Shown: positions 1-6,562 of the stretch, piece after piece
Position numbering within the stretch: the stretch's first letter is position 1
How the letters are laid out: each line of letters begins with the position of its first letter
Assembly: GCA_031286245.1 (NCBI GenBank)
Contig: JAITUO010000201.1
Span: 1-8,803, forward strand
Length of the DNA: 8,803 nucleotides
Direction: 5' to 3'
DNA from: Coriobacteriales bacterium
GTDB taxonomy: Bacteria; Actinomycetota; Coriobacteriia; Coriobacteriales; UBA8131
Position numbers and translations under genes: made by a program
Notes under the pieces: generated by a model
What the model saw: only the letters and a program-made list of their open reading frames with translations
Database searches by the model: none
What the model was told of the DNA's origin: nothing

Positions 1-3
1 TCA

Positions 4-1830
4 GTGACTGGTCAGCTGGCATACCAACCTATCAACCTCTGGGATGACATCGAGCCCTTACTAGCTGACATAGAAAAACCTTCTCGCTATATCGATCATG
101 AGATCAACCGGATCGTCAAACCTGATGCCGAGTATCGCACGGTCCTGATTTACCCTGACACCTACGAGATCGGTCAATCTAACCAGGCAATAGCTCTGTT
201 ATACAGCATTATCAACAGCCTGGATGGTGTCAGTGCAGAACGTGCCTACCTGCCCTGGGTCGATCTGGCTGCCCGTATGCGTGAGAAAAACATCCCGTTG
301 TTTTCGCTGGAGAGCTGTGCACCAGTGGCTGCTTTTGATCTGATTGGTATCACCATTCCACATGAGTTGGCAGCCACGAATATCATCGAAGTACTCGATC
401 TCTCAAGGTTGCCACACCTCAGTGCTGAACGTGATGAGCATCATCCACTGGTCGTTGGGGGAGGTCCGAGTTGCCTCAATCCAGAACCTCTGGCTGATTT
501 TTTCGATGTAATAGCAATTGGAGAAGCAGAACAGTTAGTCGTCGAGTTGATATCTCTGGTGCGACAGAATCAGAACTTGAGCCGAACCGATCTGCTAAAT
601 ACATTAGCGGGTATCGATGGAGTGTATGTGCCCAGTTTGCAGGGTAAAGAGGTCCAGAAGACTATCCGGCGTCGCATCTACATGGGCTTCTCCCAAAGTA
701 TCCCTGAAACCTGTCTGGTGCCCTATACTGAAGTGGCTCATGACCGACTGGCGGTTGAGGTGCTACGAGGTTGTACGCGAGGCTGCCGCTTTTGTCAGGC
801 TGGAATGACTTATCGGCCGGTACGTGAGCGTAAGAGTGACGATATCGTGGCTGCTGTCACAGCTGGGATCAGGCAAAGTGGTTTCGACGAAGTGTCGCTG
901 ACCTCTCTTTCGACGACAGATCATTCTTGTATTGAACCAATACTGCGTCGCCTGAACAACCGTTTCCATTATTCTGGGGTATCGGTATCAATACCTTCGC
1001 AACGCCTGGATGCCTTTGGGGTAGGTATGGCTCAACTGGTGTCTGGAGAAAAAAAGGCTGGATTGACATTTGCTCCGGAAGCTGGAAGTCAACATCTGCG
1101 TGATGTGATTAATAAAAACGTCACCGAGCAGGATCTCTTCAATGCAATCTCAGCAGCCTTTCATGCTGGCTGGTTGCGATGTAAACTCTATTTCATGATC
1201 GGCCTGCCATTTGAGCAGGATTCTGACATCTTAGCGATCGCTGACCTGGTTAAGCGGGCATTTGCCCTGGCAAAGGACTGTGTACTAGAAAAGCAGCGGG
1301 GGCAGGTTCGCATGACGGTTTCAGTGGCGACCTTCATCCCGAAGGCTGCTACTCCCTTTCAATGGTGTGGGCAGATTGCGTTGGAGGAGGCTGTTCGACG
1401 GATCGAATTGTTACGTCAAGCCGGCTTGCCGAAAGGTGTTGTTTTGAACTGGCAAGATCCTCGGGTCTCGCAAATTGAAGCTGCATTGTCAAGAGCCGGT
1501 CGTGAAGCTGGCGAGCTGATTGAAGCAGCTTGGCAGCGTGGCTGTGTATTTGCTGCCTGGTCTGAACGCTTTGACTATCCAGCATGGCAACAGGCAGCCG
1601 CTGATTGTGACCTGGATCTAGCCAAGATGGCTGAGCGGGTTTATCCCCATGATGAGCACCTACCCTGGGGTCATATCGATTGTGGTGTAGCAGACGAGTA
1701 CTTCCTGGCTGAATGGCACAAGGCTGAACAGGCTGAGACAACGCCGGACTGCAGCTTTACTTCCTGCAATGATTGTGGCGTCTGTGTTGACGAGGTTGAC
1801 ATCATGTTGGAGGCGAAACGGCATGAATGA
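4..1830 (+). CDS. B12-binding-type radical SAM protein (TIGR03960-like)
   Basis: Cytoplasmic radical SAM enzyme of unknown reaction. The first ~200 residues look like the cobalamin-binding-like domain of this family, with a PDTYEIGQSN segment near residue 51 and GGGPSCLNPEPLADFFD near 156. The radical SAM core follows, with the 4Fe-4S cysteines CxxxCxxC at residues 257, 261 and 264 (RGCTRGCRFCQ). The C-terminus has a second cysteine cluster at residues 583, 588, 591 and 594 (CNDCGVC), conserved in this family and possibly metal binding. The length of 608 residues is normal. The GTG at 4 is taken as start because the N-terminal WDDIEPLL segment begins where family members begin. Only 3 nt upstream are visible, so a start further left cannot be excluded. 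It overlaps the next gene by 8 nt, as expected for this known gene pair. Confidence 0.9.
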   Translation: MTGQLAYQPINLWDDIEPLLADIEKPSRYIDHEINRIVKPDAEYRTVLIYPDTYEIGQSNQAIALLYSIINSLDGVSAERAYLPWVDLAARMREKNIPLFSLESCAPVAAFDLIGITIPHELAATNIIEVLDLSRLPHLSAERDEHHPLVVGGGPSCLNPEPLADFFDVIAIGEAEQLVVELISLVRQNQNLSRTDLLNTLAGIDGVYVPSLQGKEVQKTIRRRIYMGFSQSIPETCLVPYTEVAHDRLAVEVLRGCTRGCRFCQAGMTYRPVRERKSDDIVAAVTAGIRQSGFDEVSLTSLSTTDHSCIEPILRRLNNRFHYSGVSVSIPSQRLDAFGVGMAQLVSGEKKAGLTFAPEAGSQHLRDVINKNVTEQDLFNAISAAFHAGWLRCKLYFMIGLPFEQDSDILAIADLVKRAFALAKDCVLEKQRGQVRMTVSVATFIPKAATPFQWCGQIALEEAVRRIELLRQAGLPKGVVLNWQDPRVSQIEAALSRAGREAGELIEAAWQRGCVFAAWSERFDYPAWQQAAADCDLDLAKMAERVYPHDEHLPWGHIDCGVADEYFLAEWHKAEQAETTPDCSFTSCNDCGVCVDEVDIMLEAKRHE

Positions 1831-2485
1831 GCAGTTCAGACTGCGCATCTGTTATGCCAAACAAGGTAGGCTGCGTTGGCTTTCGCTCCTCGAATTGACC
1901 CGGGCGATGGAACGACTGGTTCGCCGCAGTGGGCTGCCGTATGTGGTGACACAAGGCTTCAACCGTCATATGCGCTTTGCGTCAGGGCCTGCCCTGCCGG
2001 TAGGTACTGCCGGTGAGTCAGAACTGTTTGATGTCTGGTTGACTACCTATGTACCACCAGAAGCAGCTTTAGTTGCATTGCGTCAGGCAGCTGGCGGTAT
2101 GATTAGTGTGGTAGATGCTACGTACGTTCCACTCAAAGCTAAAGGTTTGCAAGCTACCCATGTTGTTAACGAATACCGGTTGGTCTTACAGTCAGCCAAA
2201 TTGGATTGTCAGGCAATGCAAGCTGCTCTTGACGCTTTGATCGCTGTCGGTAACCTGGAGGTACTGGTGAAAGACAAACCGCGGTCGTTTGATCTGAAAG
2301 CTATAGTCATCGATCCACCGAAAGTGCTGTCAGCCAGTGATATCGGTTCCGATTGTTATCAAATGAACTGTACTCTGCTTAATACGAGCGCTGGTGCTCT
2401 GCGCCCAGAGCAGCTTGTTGCAGCAACGTTTGGTAACCAGTGCCAGACAATCCTGGTTGAGCGAATTGGACTCAGAGAGCTGTGA
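1823..2485 (+). CDS. Radical SAM-linked DUF2344 protein (TIGR03936-like)
   Basis: A 220-residue partner of the upstream radical SAM protein; in many bacteria the two are adjacent or fused. Its biochemical role is not established. The diagnostic N-terminal stretch is visible: GRLRWLSLLELTRAMERL, then SGLPYVVTQGFNRH and SGPALPVGTAGESE, covering residues ~13-65. The ATG at 1823 is preferred over an ATG at 1769. It has GGAGG at 1809-1813 with a 9-nt spacer, and family proteins begin just before the LRICYAK-type strand. Its ATG overlaps the end of the previous gene (ATGAATGA), which points to translational coupling. The second half is poorly conserved, as is usual. In other genomes the pair often sits next to RNase E/G and rplU; that arrangement is not seen here. 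Confidence 0.88.
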   Translation: MNEQFRLRICYAKQGRLRWLSLLELTRAMERLVRRSGLPYVVTQGFNRHMRFASGPALPVGTAGESELFDVWLTTYVPPEAALVALRQAAGGMISVVDATYVPLKAKGLQATHVVNEYRLVLQSAKLDCQAMQAALDALIAVGNLEVLVKDKPRSFDLKAIVIDPPKVLSASDIGSDCYQMNCTLLNTSAGALRPEQLVAATFGNQCQTILVERIGLREL

Positions 2486-2500
2486 GGTTTCCAGAGAAAA

Positions 2501-2530
2501 GCCTGATCAGGCGGTACCAGGCATTGGTAC
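2501..2530. repeat. Two adjacent palindromes after the DUF2344 gene
   Basis: A 12-nt perfect palindrome, GCCTGATCAGGC (2501-2512), is followed at 2514-2530 by a hairpin of GTACCA, a 5-nt loop GGCAT, and TGGTAC. No T-run follows, so this is not a standard intrinsic terminator. It could be a protein-binding site or a processing or stability hairpin between the two transcription blocks. The sequence is directly visible; the role is inference. Confidence 0.4.
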
Positions 2531-2566
2531 AGTCGAAAACTGCGATAAGCCACTGCCTCAGTAAGC

Positions 2567-2572
2567 TATAAT
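2567..2572 (+). promoter_or_regulatory. Possible -10 box for the 2608 gene and rlmH
   Basis: A perfect TATAAT lies 35 nt before the ATG at 2608, so transcription would start near 2579 with a ~29-nt leader. I see no convincing -35 hexamer at 16-18 nt and no TG extension, so the box may be fortuitous. Confidence 0.4.
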
Positions 2573-2607
2573 CATTGCCACTGTATTCCTAAAGATGAGG
2601 AGCCACT

Positions 2608-2928
2608 ATGGCAAAAGTCATAATCGATCCTGGAGTTTGTGGGTTTGATGCTACAGTCGAAGCTATCAGCGACGATGGTATGGAAGTAGTATTGAAAGTC
2701 GATTCCGGCTGTCCGGCAATCACCGCAATGTTCGACGAGCTGGGCGATACCTTTGACGGGTATGAGCTACTTTTCGCTCAGCCAGGAACCAACCCCTTGT
2801 ACGAATACGCTGCCGATAATTTTCCCCAACACGGTGGTTGTGTGACAATCGCTGGAATCACTAAGGCGGTTGAGGTAGCTCTGGGAATGGCACTGCCCAC
2901 CAACGCCTCGATCACCATTGAAAGATAG
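2608..2928 (+). CDS. Small three-cysteine protein (DUF6951-like), function unknown
   Basis: A soluble 106-residue protein with no signal or membrane segment. It has three cysteines in conserved-looking settings: C11 (PGVCGFDATVEA), C35 (VDSGCPAITAMFDEL) and C78 (PQHGGCVTIAGITKAVEVA), and ends in a short ALP...ITIE strand. From memory this resembles a family annotated as DUF6951 in anaerobes and archaea. The Cys/SGCP/HGGC pattern would suit metal or Fe-S binding, but no function is established. The start is well supported, with GAGGAG at 2597-2602 and a 5-nt spacer. The stop (TAG, 2926-2928) is 14 nt before the proposed rlmH start, so the two are probably co-transcribed. Confidence 0.75.
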   Translation: MAKVIIDPGVCGFDATVEAISDDGMEVVLKVDSGCPAITAMFDELGDTFDGYELLFAQPGTNPLYEYAADNFPQHGGCVTIAGITKAVEVALGMALPTNASITIER

Positions 2929-2942
2929 GGGAGCCGATCGCT

Positions 2943-3419
2943 TTAGATGTCGACATTATTGCTGTCGGTCGACTGAAAGAACGCTACTGGCAGGATGCAG
3001 CCGCTGAATACTGCAAACGGCTGCATTCCTATATTGGGCTTAGGATACTTGAGGTCGCTGACCACTCTGCAGCGATATCCAGTGTCGATGAGGCTTTGGC
3101 AAAAGAAGCAACTGGTATTGAGGATTGTCTGCTCAGACAACAAGTAGCCAGACCCTTGATTCTACTGGACATCAAAGGTGTACCAACTTCATCAGAGACT
3201 TTAGCATTACGCTTGAAAAACCAACAAATGTCCGGCCAGCCCCAACTGGCTTTTATCATCGGAGGCTCATCAGGGGTCGATGCCCGAATCATGACGTTGG
3301 CAGATGAGCGGATGTCATTCGGCCCATTGACCTTGCCACACAACCTGGCTCGTATCGTGCTGCTTGAACAGCTTTACCGTGCCTGTCGAATCAACCGTGG
3401 CGAGCCGTATCACAAATAA
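2943..3419 (+). CDS. rlmH: 23S rRNA (pseudouridine1915-N3)-methyltransferase RlmH, non-canonical start
   Basis: A SPOUT-class SAM-dependent methyltransferase that modifies pseudouridine 1915 in helix 69 of 23S rRNA in assembled ribosomes. Family features are present: an opening DIIAVGRLKERYW strand and helix, LLDIKG (~74-79), the SAM-knot motif FIIGGSSGVD (~104-113), and the C-terminal LPHNLARIVLLEQLYRA...GEPYHK. The reading frame has no ATG, GTG, TTG or CTG between an in-frame TGA (2919-2921) and the conserved core. The codon aligned with the family's initiator Met is TTA at 2943, 9 nt after AGGGGAG (2927-2933); it gives 158 residues, the normal length. ATC at 2937 is an alternative. The first ATG in frame (3096) would delete the N-terminal third. 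The gene is certain as a homologue; its start is not. Confidence 0.88.
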   Translation, partial: LDVDIIAVGRLKERYWQDAAAEYCKRLHSYIGLRILEVADHSAAISSVDEALAKEATGIEDCLLRQQVARPLILLDIKGVPTSSETLALRLKNQQMSGQPQLAFIIGGSSGVDARIMTLADERMSFGPLTLPHNLARIVLLEQLYRACRINRGEPYHK

Positions 3420-3430
3420 ACCCGAGAGCT

Positions 3431-3458
3431 AGTTTGCATATCGTTTGCCAACTTTTTT
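3431..3458 (+). terminator. Weak intrinsic terminator after rlmH
   Basis: Twelve nucleotides after the rlmH stop, AGTT-T-GCA (3431-3438) can pair with TGC-C-AACT (3446-3453), with one internal T/C mismatch and a 7-nt loop. A run of six T (3453-3458) follows directly. The stem is short and A+T-rich, so termination may be partial. A second small stem, AATCTA/TAGATT, follows at 3461-3480. Confidence 0.4.
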
Positions 3459-3480
3459 CTAATCTATAAAATCTTAGATT

Positions 3481-4045
3481 ATTTCATCGGCAATAATTTC
3501 TATCAGGTGGATGGAAAACTTAAATATCAGGGGGATTGTTAATTGAATTGCCTGTAGCCCAAGCTTACGCGTCGTTAATTCATGTTTTTTGCTAGCCAGG
3601 AAGGGCACGAACTTGTCATTTTAGAGCTCCAGCAACCAGAATTGTGTTGTATTTAGCTCCTTCACTAGACTTCTACGTGACTGTATATCCTATATGGTGA
3701 GTAATCCTGGGAAATCCGATAATTCTGCTAGAAAATCGACGTAATGCATGATGAATTAGACAAAAGTTAGAACATAGTAGAAAGTAAATTAACAAAATAC
3801 CTGATAGAACAGTCGCCACTGAAAACATGTCGAATATCCACTCATAGAAATCAAACATTATGTCGATTTTCTAGCAGAAATTTTACGATCCCCAAGAATT
3901 GCCATGAAAAACACAGAAAGTGGAGTTATTGGAGGTATTTGCCTGATTATGGGGATTACATGCCTTACAGAATCAAAATGACTTGTGACTAATTCCAGTC
4001 TCACTTACCAGCTCCAACTACTGGCCCCAATAAACTCCGGCTCCA
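3481..4045. other. A+T-rich intergenic region without a convincing gene
   Basis: This stretch between rlmH and the pcrA promoter is clearly richer in A+T than the genes around it and has frequent stops on both strands. I found no tRNA, riboswitch or recognisable protein remnant. It holds the inverted-repeat element at 3723-3879. Near its right end, similar 15-mers GCTCCAACTACTGGC (4011-4025) and GCTCCATTAACTGGC (4040-4054) lie 29 nt apart. Short ORFs here lack ribosome binding sites. Confidence 0.6.
3723..3879. repeat. 157-bp element with 18-bp perfect inverted ends
   Basis: TTCTGCTAGAAAATCGAC at 3723-3740 is exactly matched by its reverse complement at 3862-3879. After one mismatch the match resumes inward (TAATG, then TGAT), so each arm is about 30 bp with a few mismatches. 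The arms enclose ~100 bp of unique A+T-rich sequence. Size and layout resemble a miniature inverted-repeat element or the remnant of a small transposon, but no clear target-site duplication is visible. A 61-codon minus-strand ORF with a hydrophobic stretch begins in the right arm; it has no ribosome binding site and is not called as a gene. Confidence 0.55.
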
Positions 4046-4074
4046 TTAACTGGCTTCGCGACAAATGGTATAGT
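4046..4074 (+). promoter_or_regulatory. Promoter for pcrA (extended -10)
   Basis: A -35-like TTAACT (4046-4051) and TATAGT (4069-4074) are separated by 17 nt, and the -10 is preceded by TG plus one base (4066-4068). This is a good match to a housekeeping extended -10 promoter. Transcription would start near 4080-4082, exactly where an ATG lies, leaving a leader of about 108 nt before pcrA. Confidence 0.55.
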
Positions 4075-4080
4075 TGCCAT

Positions 4081-4113
4081 ATGAATACCAACTACAAAAC
4101 ACAAAACAACTGA
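4081..4113 (+). CDS. Possible leaderless 10-codon ORF in the pcrA leader
   Basis: ATG at 4081 opens a 10-residue frame (MNTNYKTQNN) ending in TGA at 4111-4113. The ATG is 6 nt after the predicted -10 box, the spacing expected of a leaderless transcript, and leaderless translation is common in Actinomycetota. The peptide is rich in Asn, Thr and Gln and resembles nothing I know. It may simply be chance; its interest is its place ahead of the duplicated pcrA start. Confidence 0.2.
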   Translation: MNTNYKTQNN

Positions 4114-4134
4114 GCACAGAAGAGGCACTATCCA

Positions 4135-4185
4135 ATGTCACCCCTGGACTTATCCACATTAAACCCGGCTTTGAAGAGGCACTAA
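4135..4185 (+). CDS. Mini-ORF mimicking the PcrA N-terminus
   Basis: The upstream copy of the duplication encodes MSPLDLSTLNPALKRH and stops at TAA 4183-4185, 3 nt before the pcrA ATG. Residues 1-12 match PcrA residues 1-12 apart from Ser2/Ala2. It has its own AAGAGG (4120-4125) at the same 9-nt spacing as pcrA. Ribosomes ending here would release across the pcrA ribosome binding site (4174-4179), so it could couple or throttle pcrA translation. There is no direct proof of translation; a neutral by-product of the duplication is the alternative. Confidence 0.4.
   Translation: MSPLDLSTLNPALKRH
4150..4158 (+). promoter_or_regulatory. Consensus DnaA-box sequence, copy 1
   Basis: TTATCCACA is an exact match to the classical high-affinity DnaA box. 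It lies inside the mini-ORF (codons for LST) about 70 nt downstream of the predicted pcrA transcription start. Binding is not shown; the 9-mer could be fortuitous codon choice. Confidence 0.3.
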
Positions 4186-4188
4186 CCA

Positions 4189-6552
4189 ATGGCACCCCTA
4201 GACTTATCCACATTAAACCCGGCTCAGCTGGCAGCAACCATGTCAACCGAAGGCCCCCTGCTGGTCCTGGCAGGAGCAGGCTCGGGAAAGACCCGGGTGC
4301 TTACATATCGCATTGCCCACCTGATACAGGATCTGGGCGTCTCGCCTTACCAAATCCTGGCGATCACTTTCACCAACAAAGCAGCTGCGGAAATGCGCGG
4401 CCGTCTCGGGCAGTTATTGGGGGGGAGTATCAGAGGTATGTGGGTGGCGACATTTCATGCCATGTGTGTGCGTATGCTGCGTGCCGATGCCGAGCTGGTC
4501 GGCCATACCTCGAACTTCTCGATATATGACGACTATGATTCAAGACGTTTAATGAAGGAGCTTTTTATTGAGCTTAATCTCAACTCCAAGACAACCAGTC
4601 CGGCGATTGTGCGTGAACAGATTTCGCGTGCTAAAAACGAGCTGATCGACCCGCAGGAACTCACCGAAGCGTATTTTGGTCACCGGCATGATGAAATCGC
4701 TCAGGTCTACCAGCGCCTGCAGGAAAGGCTGCGTCAGGCAGATGCCATGGATTTCGACGATCTGCTGGTCAATGCCTGGCGTTTGCTCAAAGACAACCTT
4801 GCTGTCCTGGCAGCCTATCAACAGCGCTTCCACTATATCCTGGTTGACGAATACCAAGACACCAATCATGCCCAATACCAGATCACTTCTCTATTGGCAG
4901 CCGCCCATCAGAACCTGATGGTGGTTGGAGACGACGACCAGTCGATCTATTCATGGCGGGGAGCTGACCTGCGTAACATCTTGGAATTCGAACGGGATTA
5001 CCCCAATGCTACAGTGGTCAAACTGGAGCAGAATTATCGATCGACCTCTCGCATTCTGGAACTGGCTAATGCCGTCATTGCGAAAAACATGTCCCGTAAG
5101 CCAAAACGGCTCTTTACAGAAGGTTCTCAGGGGGAGAAGCCCGCGTTCTACCTGGCCAGTGACGAACGGGATGAAGGGCGATGGATTGCTTCGGAGATAA
5201 ACCGACTTCACCGGGACAGGACACCCTACAGTGATTTTGCGGTGTTTTACCGTACCAATGCCCAGAGCCGCGTCCTGGAAGATATGCTGATCCGCGCAGG
5301 CATACCTTATCGGATTGTCGGTGGTACCCGCTTTTTCGATCGCGCCGAGATCCGTGATGTGATGGCCTACCTCAAGCTGGTCGTAAACCCGGCAGATGAT
5401 CTGTCTGCCAAGCGTATCATTAATACTCCTCGCCGTGGTTTAGGTGACAAAAGCATCTCCTCTCTAGAGGACTTAGCGCATACCGAAGGCGTGAGTTTTT
5501 TAGAGGCTTGTGAGTTGATTCAAGCCGAAGATACTCTTTCCTTAAACGCTCGGAAATCTATAGCACAATTCGTGCAGCTGATCAAAGATGCCCGCCAATA
5601 TCGAGGCACTTTGCGTGACATCGTAGAAATGATCGTCGAACGTAGCGGTTATATTGATGCCCTGAAAGACGACTGGAGAGAAGAGAGCCTGAGCCGACTG
5701 GAAAATGTCATGGAGTTTTTTGGTGTGGCAGCCGAATTCGATATGCTTGATGATTATGTGGATGAGACCATGGACGTGATGCCTGGTGACAATCTATATC
5801 CTGGCGAGGAACGAAATGCCAGCAACCTGCCGGACGAGGATAGCGCCGATCATCAACTAGTCGGCTTCATGGAATGGCTGGCTTTACGCACAGATCTCGA
5901 CAATCTGACCGAAGGATCAGACTATGTGACCCTGATGACGGTGCATTCTGCCAAAGGCTTGGAATTCAAGGTAGTATTCCTTGCTGGTATGGAAGATGGG
6001 CTGATTCCCCATTTTGCTTCAATGGACAGCCCGGCAGAGGTGGAGGAGGAGCGGCGACTGGCTTATGTGGCGATTACCCGAGCACAGGAGTTGTTGTATT
6101 TCAGTGCTACACAGACTAGAAATCTATTTGGCAATCAACAACACAACCCGGTTTCCATGTTTATTAGTGATATCCCTGCTGAAGCAATCAAGACTATAGG
6201 AGTCGGATCTGTTGGCTATCGAGGTACTGGTTGGGCAAAGCGCGGTGACCGTCGTTCGACCTATGGCTCTGGATCAGCCTATCAGAACAGCAGCTTTGAC
6301 GATGATAACTATCAGTCAAGTGGTGAAGAAACCAGTAACCTGGAAGGTATGGGGCATAATCCTAAAGCAGTTGGTCGTAGCAAAGCCCTGGATTTTGCTG
6401 TTGGAGACATCGTCGATCATAAAGTGTTCGGTCGTGGTCGCATTGAGGTTGTTGAAGGAGAAAACCTGACAATCAGCTTCGAGCGCAGTGGAGACACGAA
6501 GAAGTTTTTAGTAGGTTTTGCTCCACTGGTTAAGCTGAATAAATCCAGCTAA
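4189..6552 (+). CDS. pcrA: ATP-dependent DNA helicase PcrA (UvrD/Rep family)
   Basis: A superfamily 1A 3'-5' DNA helicase for nucleotide-excision repair, removal of RecA and proteins from DNA, and replication-transcription conflicts. Motifs are in order: Q-motif LNPAQ (9-13), Walker A AGAGSGKT (28-35), Ia AITFTNKAAAEM (~58-69), II DEYQD (220-224), III VVGDDDQSIYSWRGA (245-259), IV LEQNYRST (~279), V VTLMTVHSAKGLEF (~580), VI RRLAYVAITRAQ (~622). The C-terminus (~740-785) has the GDIVDHKVFGRGRI Tudor-like domain that contacts RNA polymerase in PcrA/UvrD. At 787 residues it is close to actinobacterial UvrD1. An acidic segment at ~519-557 (DDYVDET...DEDSADH) sits between helicase subdomains. ATG 4189 has AAGAGG at 9 nt; the leader holds a duplicated copy of this start. 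Confidence 0.97.
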   Translation: MAPLDLSTLNPAQLAATMSTEGPLLVLAGAGSGKTRVLTYRIAHLIQDLGVSPYQILAITFTNKAAAEMRGRLGQLLGGSIRGMWVATFHAMCVRMLRADAELVGHTSNFSIYDDYDSRRLMKELFIELNLNSKTTSPAIVREQISRAKNELIDPQELTEAYFGHRHDEIAQVYQRLQERLRQADAMDFDDLLVNAWRLLKDNLAVLAAYQQRFHYILVDEYQDTNHAQYQITSLLAAAHQNLMVVGDDDQSIYSWRGADLRNILEFERDYPNATVVKLEQNYRSTSRILELANAVIAKNMSRKPKRLFTEGSQGEKPAFYLASDERDEGRWIASEINRLHRDRTPYSDFAVFYRTNAQSRVLEDMLIRAGIPYRIVGGTRFFDRAEIRDVMAYLKLVVNPADDLSAKRIINTPRRGLGDKSISSLEDLAHTEGVSFLEACELIQAEDTLSLNARKSIAQFVQLIKDARQYRGTLRDIVEMIVERSGYIDALKDDWREESLSRLENVMEFFGVAAEFDMLDDYVDETMDVMPGDNLYPGEERNASNLPDEDSADHQLVGFMEWLALRTDLDNLTEGSDYVTLMTVHSAKGLEFKVVFLAGMEDGLIPHFASMDSPAEVEEERRLAYVAITRAQELLYFSATQTRNLFGNQQHNPVSMFISDIPAEAIKTIGVGSVGYRGTGWAKRGDRRSTYGSGSAYQNSSFDDDNYQSSGEETSNLEGMGHNPKAVGRSKALDFAVGDIVDHKVFGRGRIEVVEGENLTISFERSGDTKKFLVGFAPLVKLNKSS
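4204..4212 (+). promoter_or_regulatory. Consensus DnaA-box sequence, copy 2
   Basis: A second exact TTATCCACA in the same orientation, 54 nt after the first, at pcrA codons 6-8. Its presence follows from the duplication, but neither copy has lost it. Confidence 0.3.
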
Positions 6553-6562
6553 ATCCCACAGA

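Larger units (their letters stand above)
4119..4224 (+). repeat. 54-bp tandem duplication of the pcrA translation start
   Basis: Copy 1 (4119-4172) and copy 2 (4173-4226) have a 54-nt period and match over the first 52 nt except at three sites: 4131/4185 (T/A), 4138/4192 (T/G) and 4146/4200 (G/A). Each copy contains the Shine-Dalgarno AAGAGG, a 9-nt spacer, an ATG, and codons for (S/A)PLDLSTLNPA. Copy 2 is the working start of pcrA. Confidence 0.95.

Noticed and set aside
1349..1741. 130-codon minus-strand ORF inside the radical SAM gene
   Set aside because: Antisense shadow of a clearly conserved gene.
3673..3858. 61-codon minus-strand ORF with a hydrophobic stretch
   Set aside because: There is no Shine-Dalgarno, the start lies in the inverted-repeat arm, and the C-terminal half reads through the other arm and random-looking sequence. 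Kept only as a comment on the repeat element.
3904..3981. 25-codon + strand ORF (MKNTESGVIGGICLIMG...)
   Set aside because: It is short, with no ribosome binding site or promoter and no known similarity; a hydrophobic look alone is not enough.
3420..4188. Possible replication origin in the A+T-rich gap
   Set aside because: The only DnaA boxes are the two within the pcrA start duplication, and no dnaA, dnaN or other origin-linked genes are in the window.
4074..4529. 151-codon + strand ORF overlapping the pcrA start
   Set aside because: It is open only because the 54-bp duplication preserves all frames; it runs out of frame through conserved PcrA sequence, and its start precedes the predicted transcription start.
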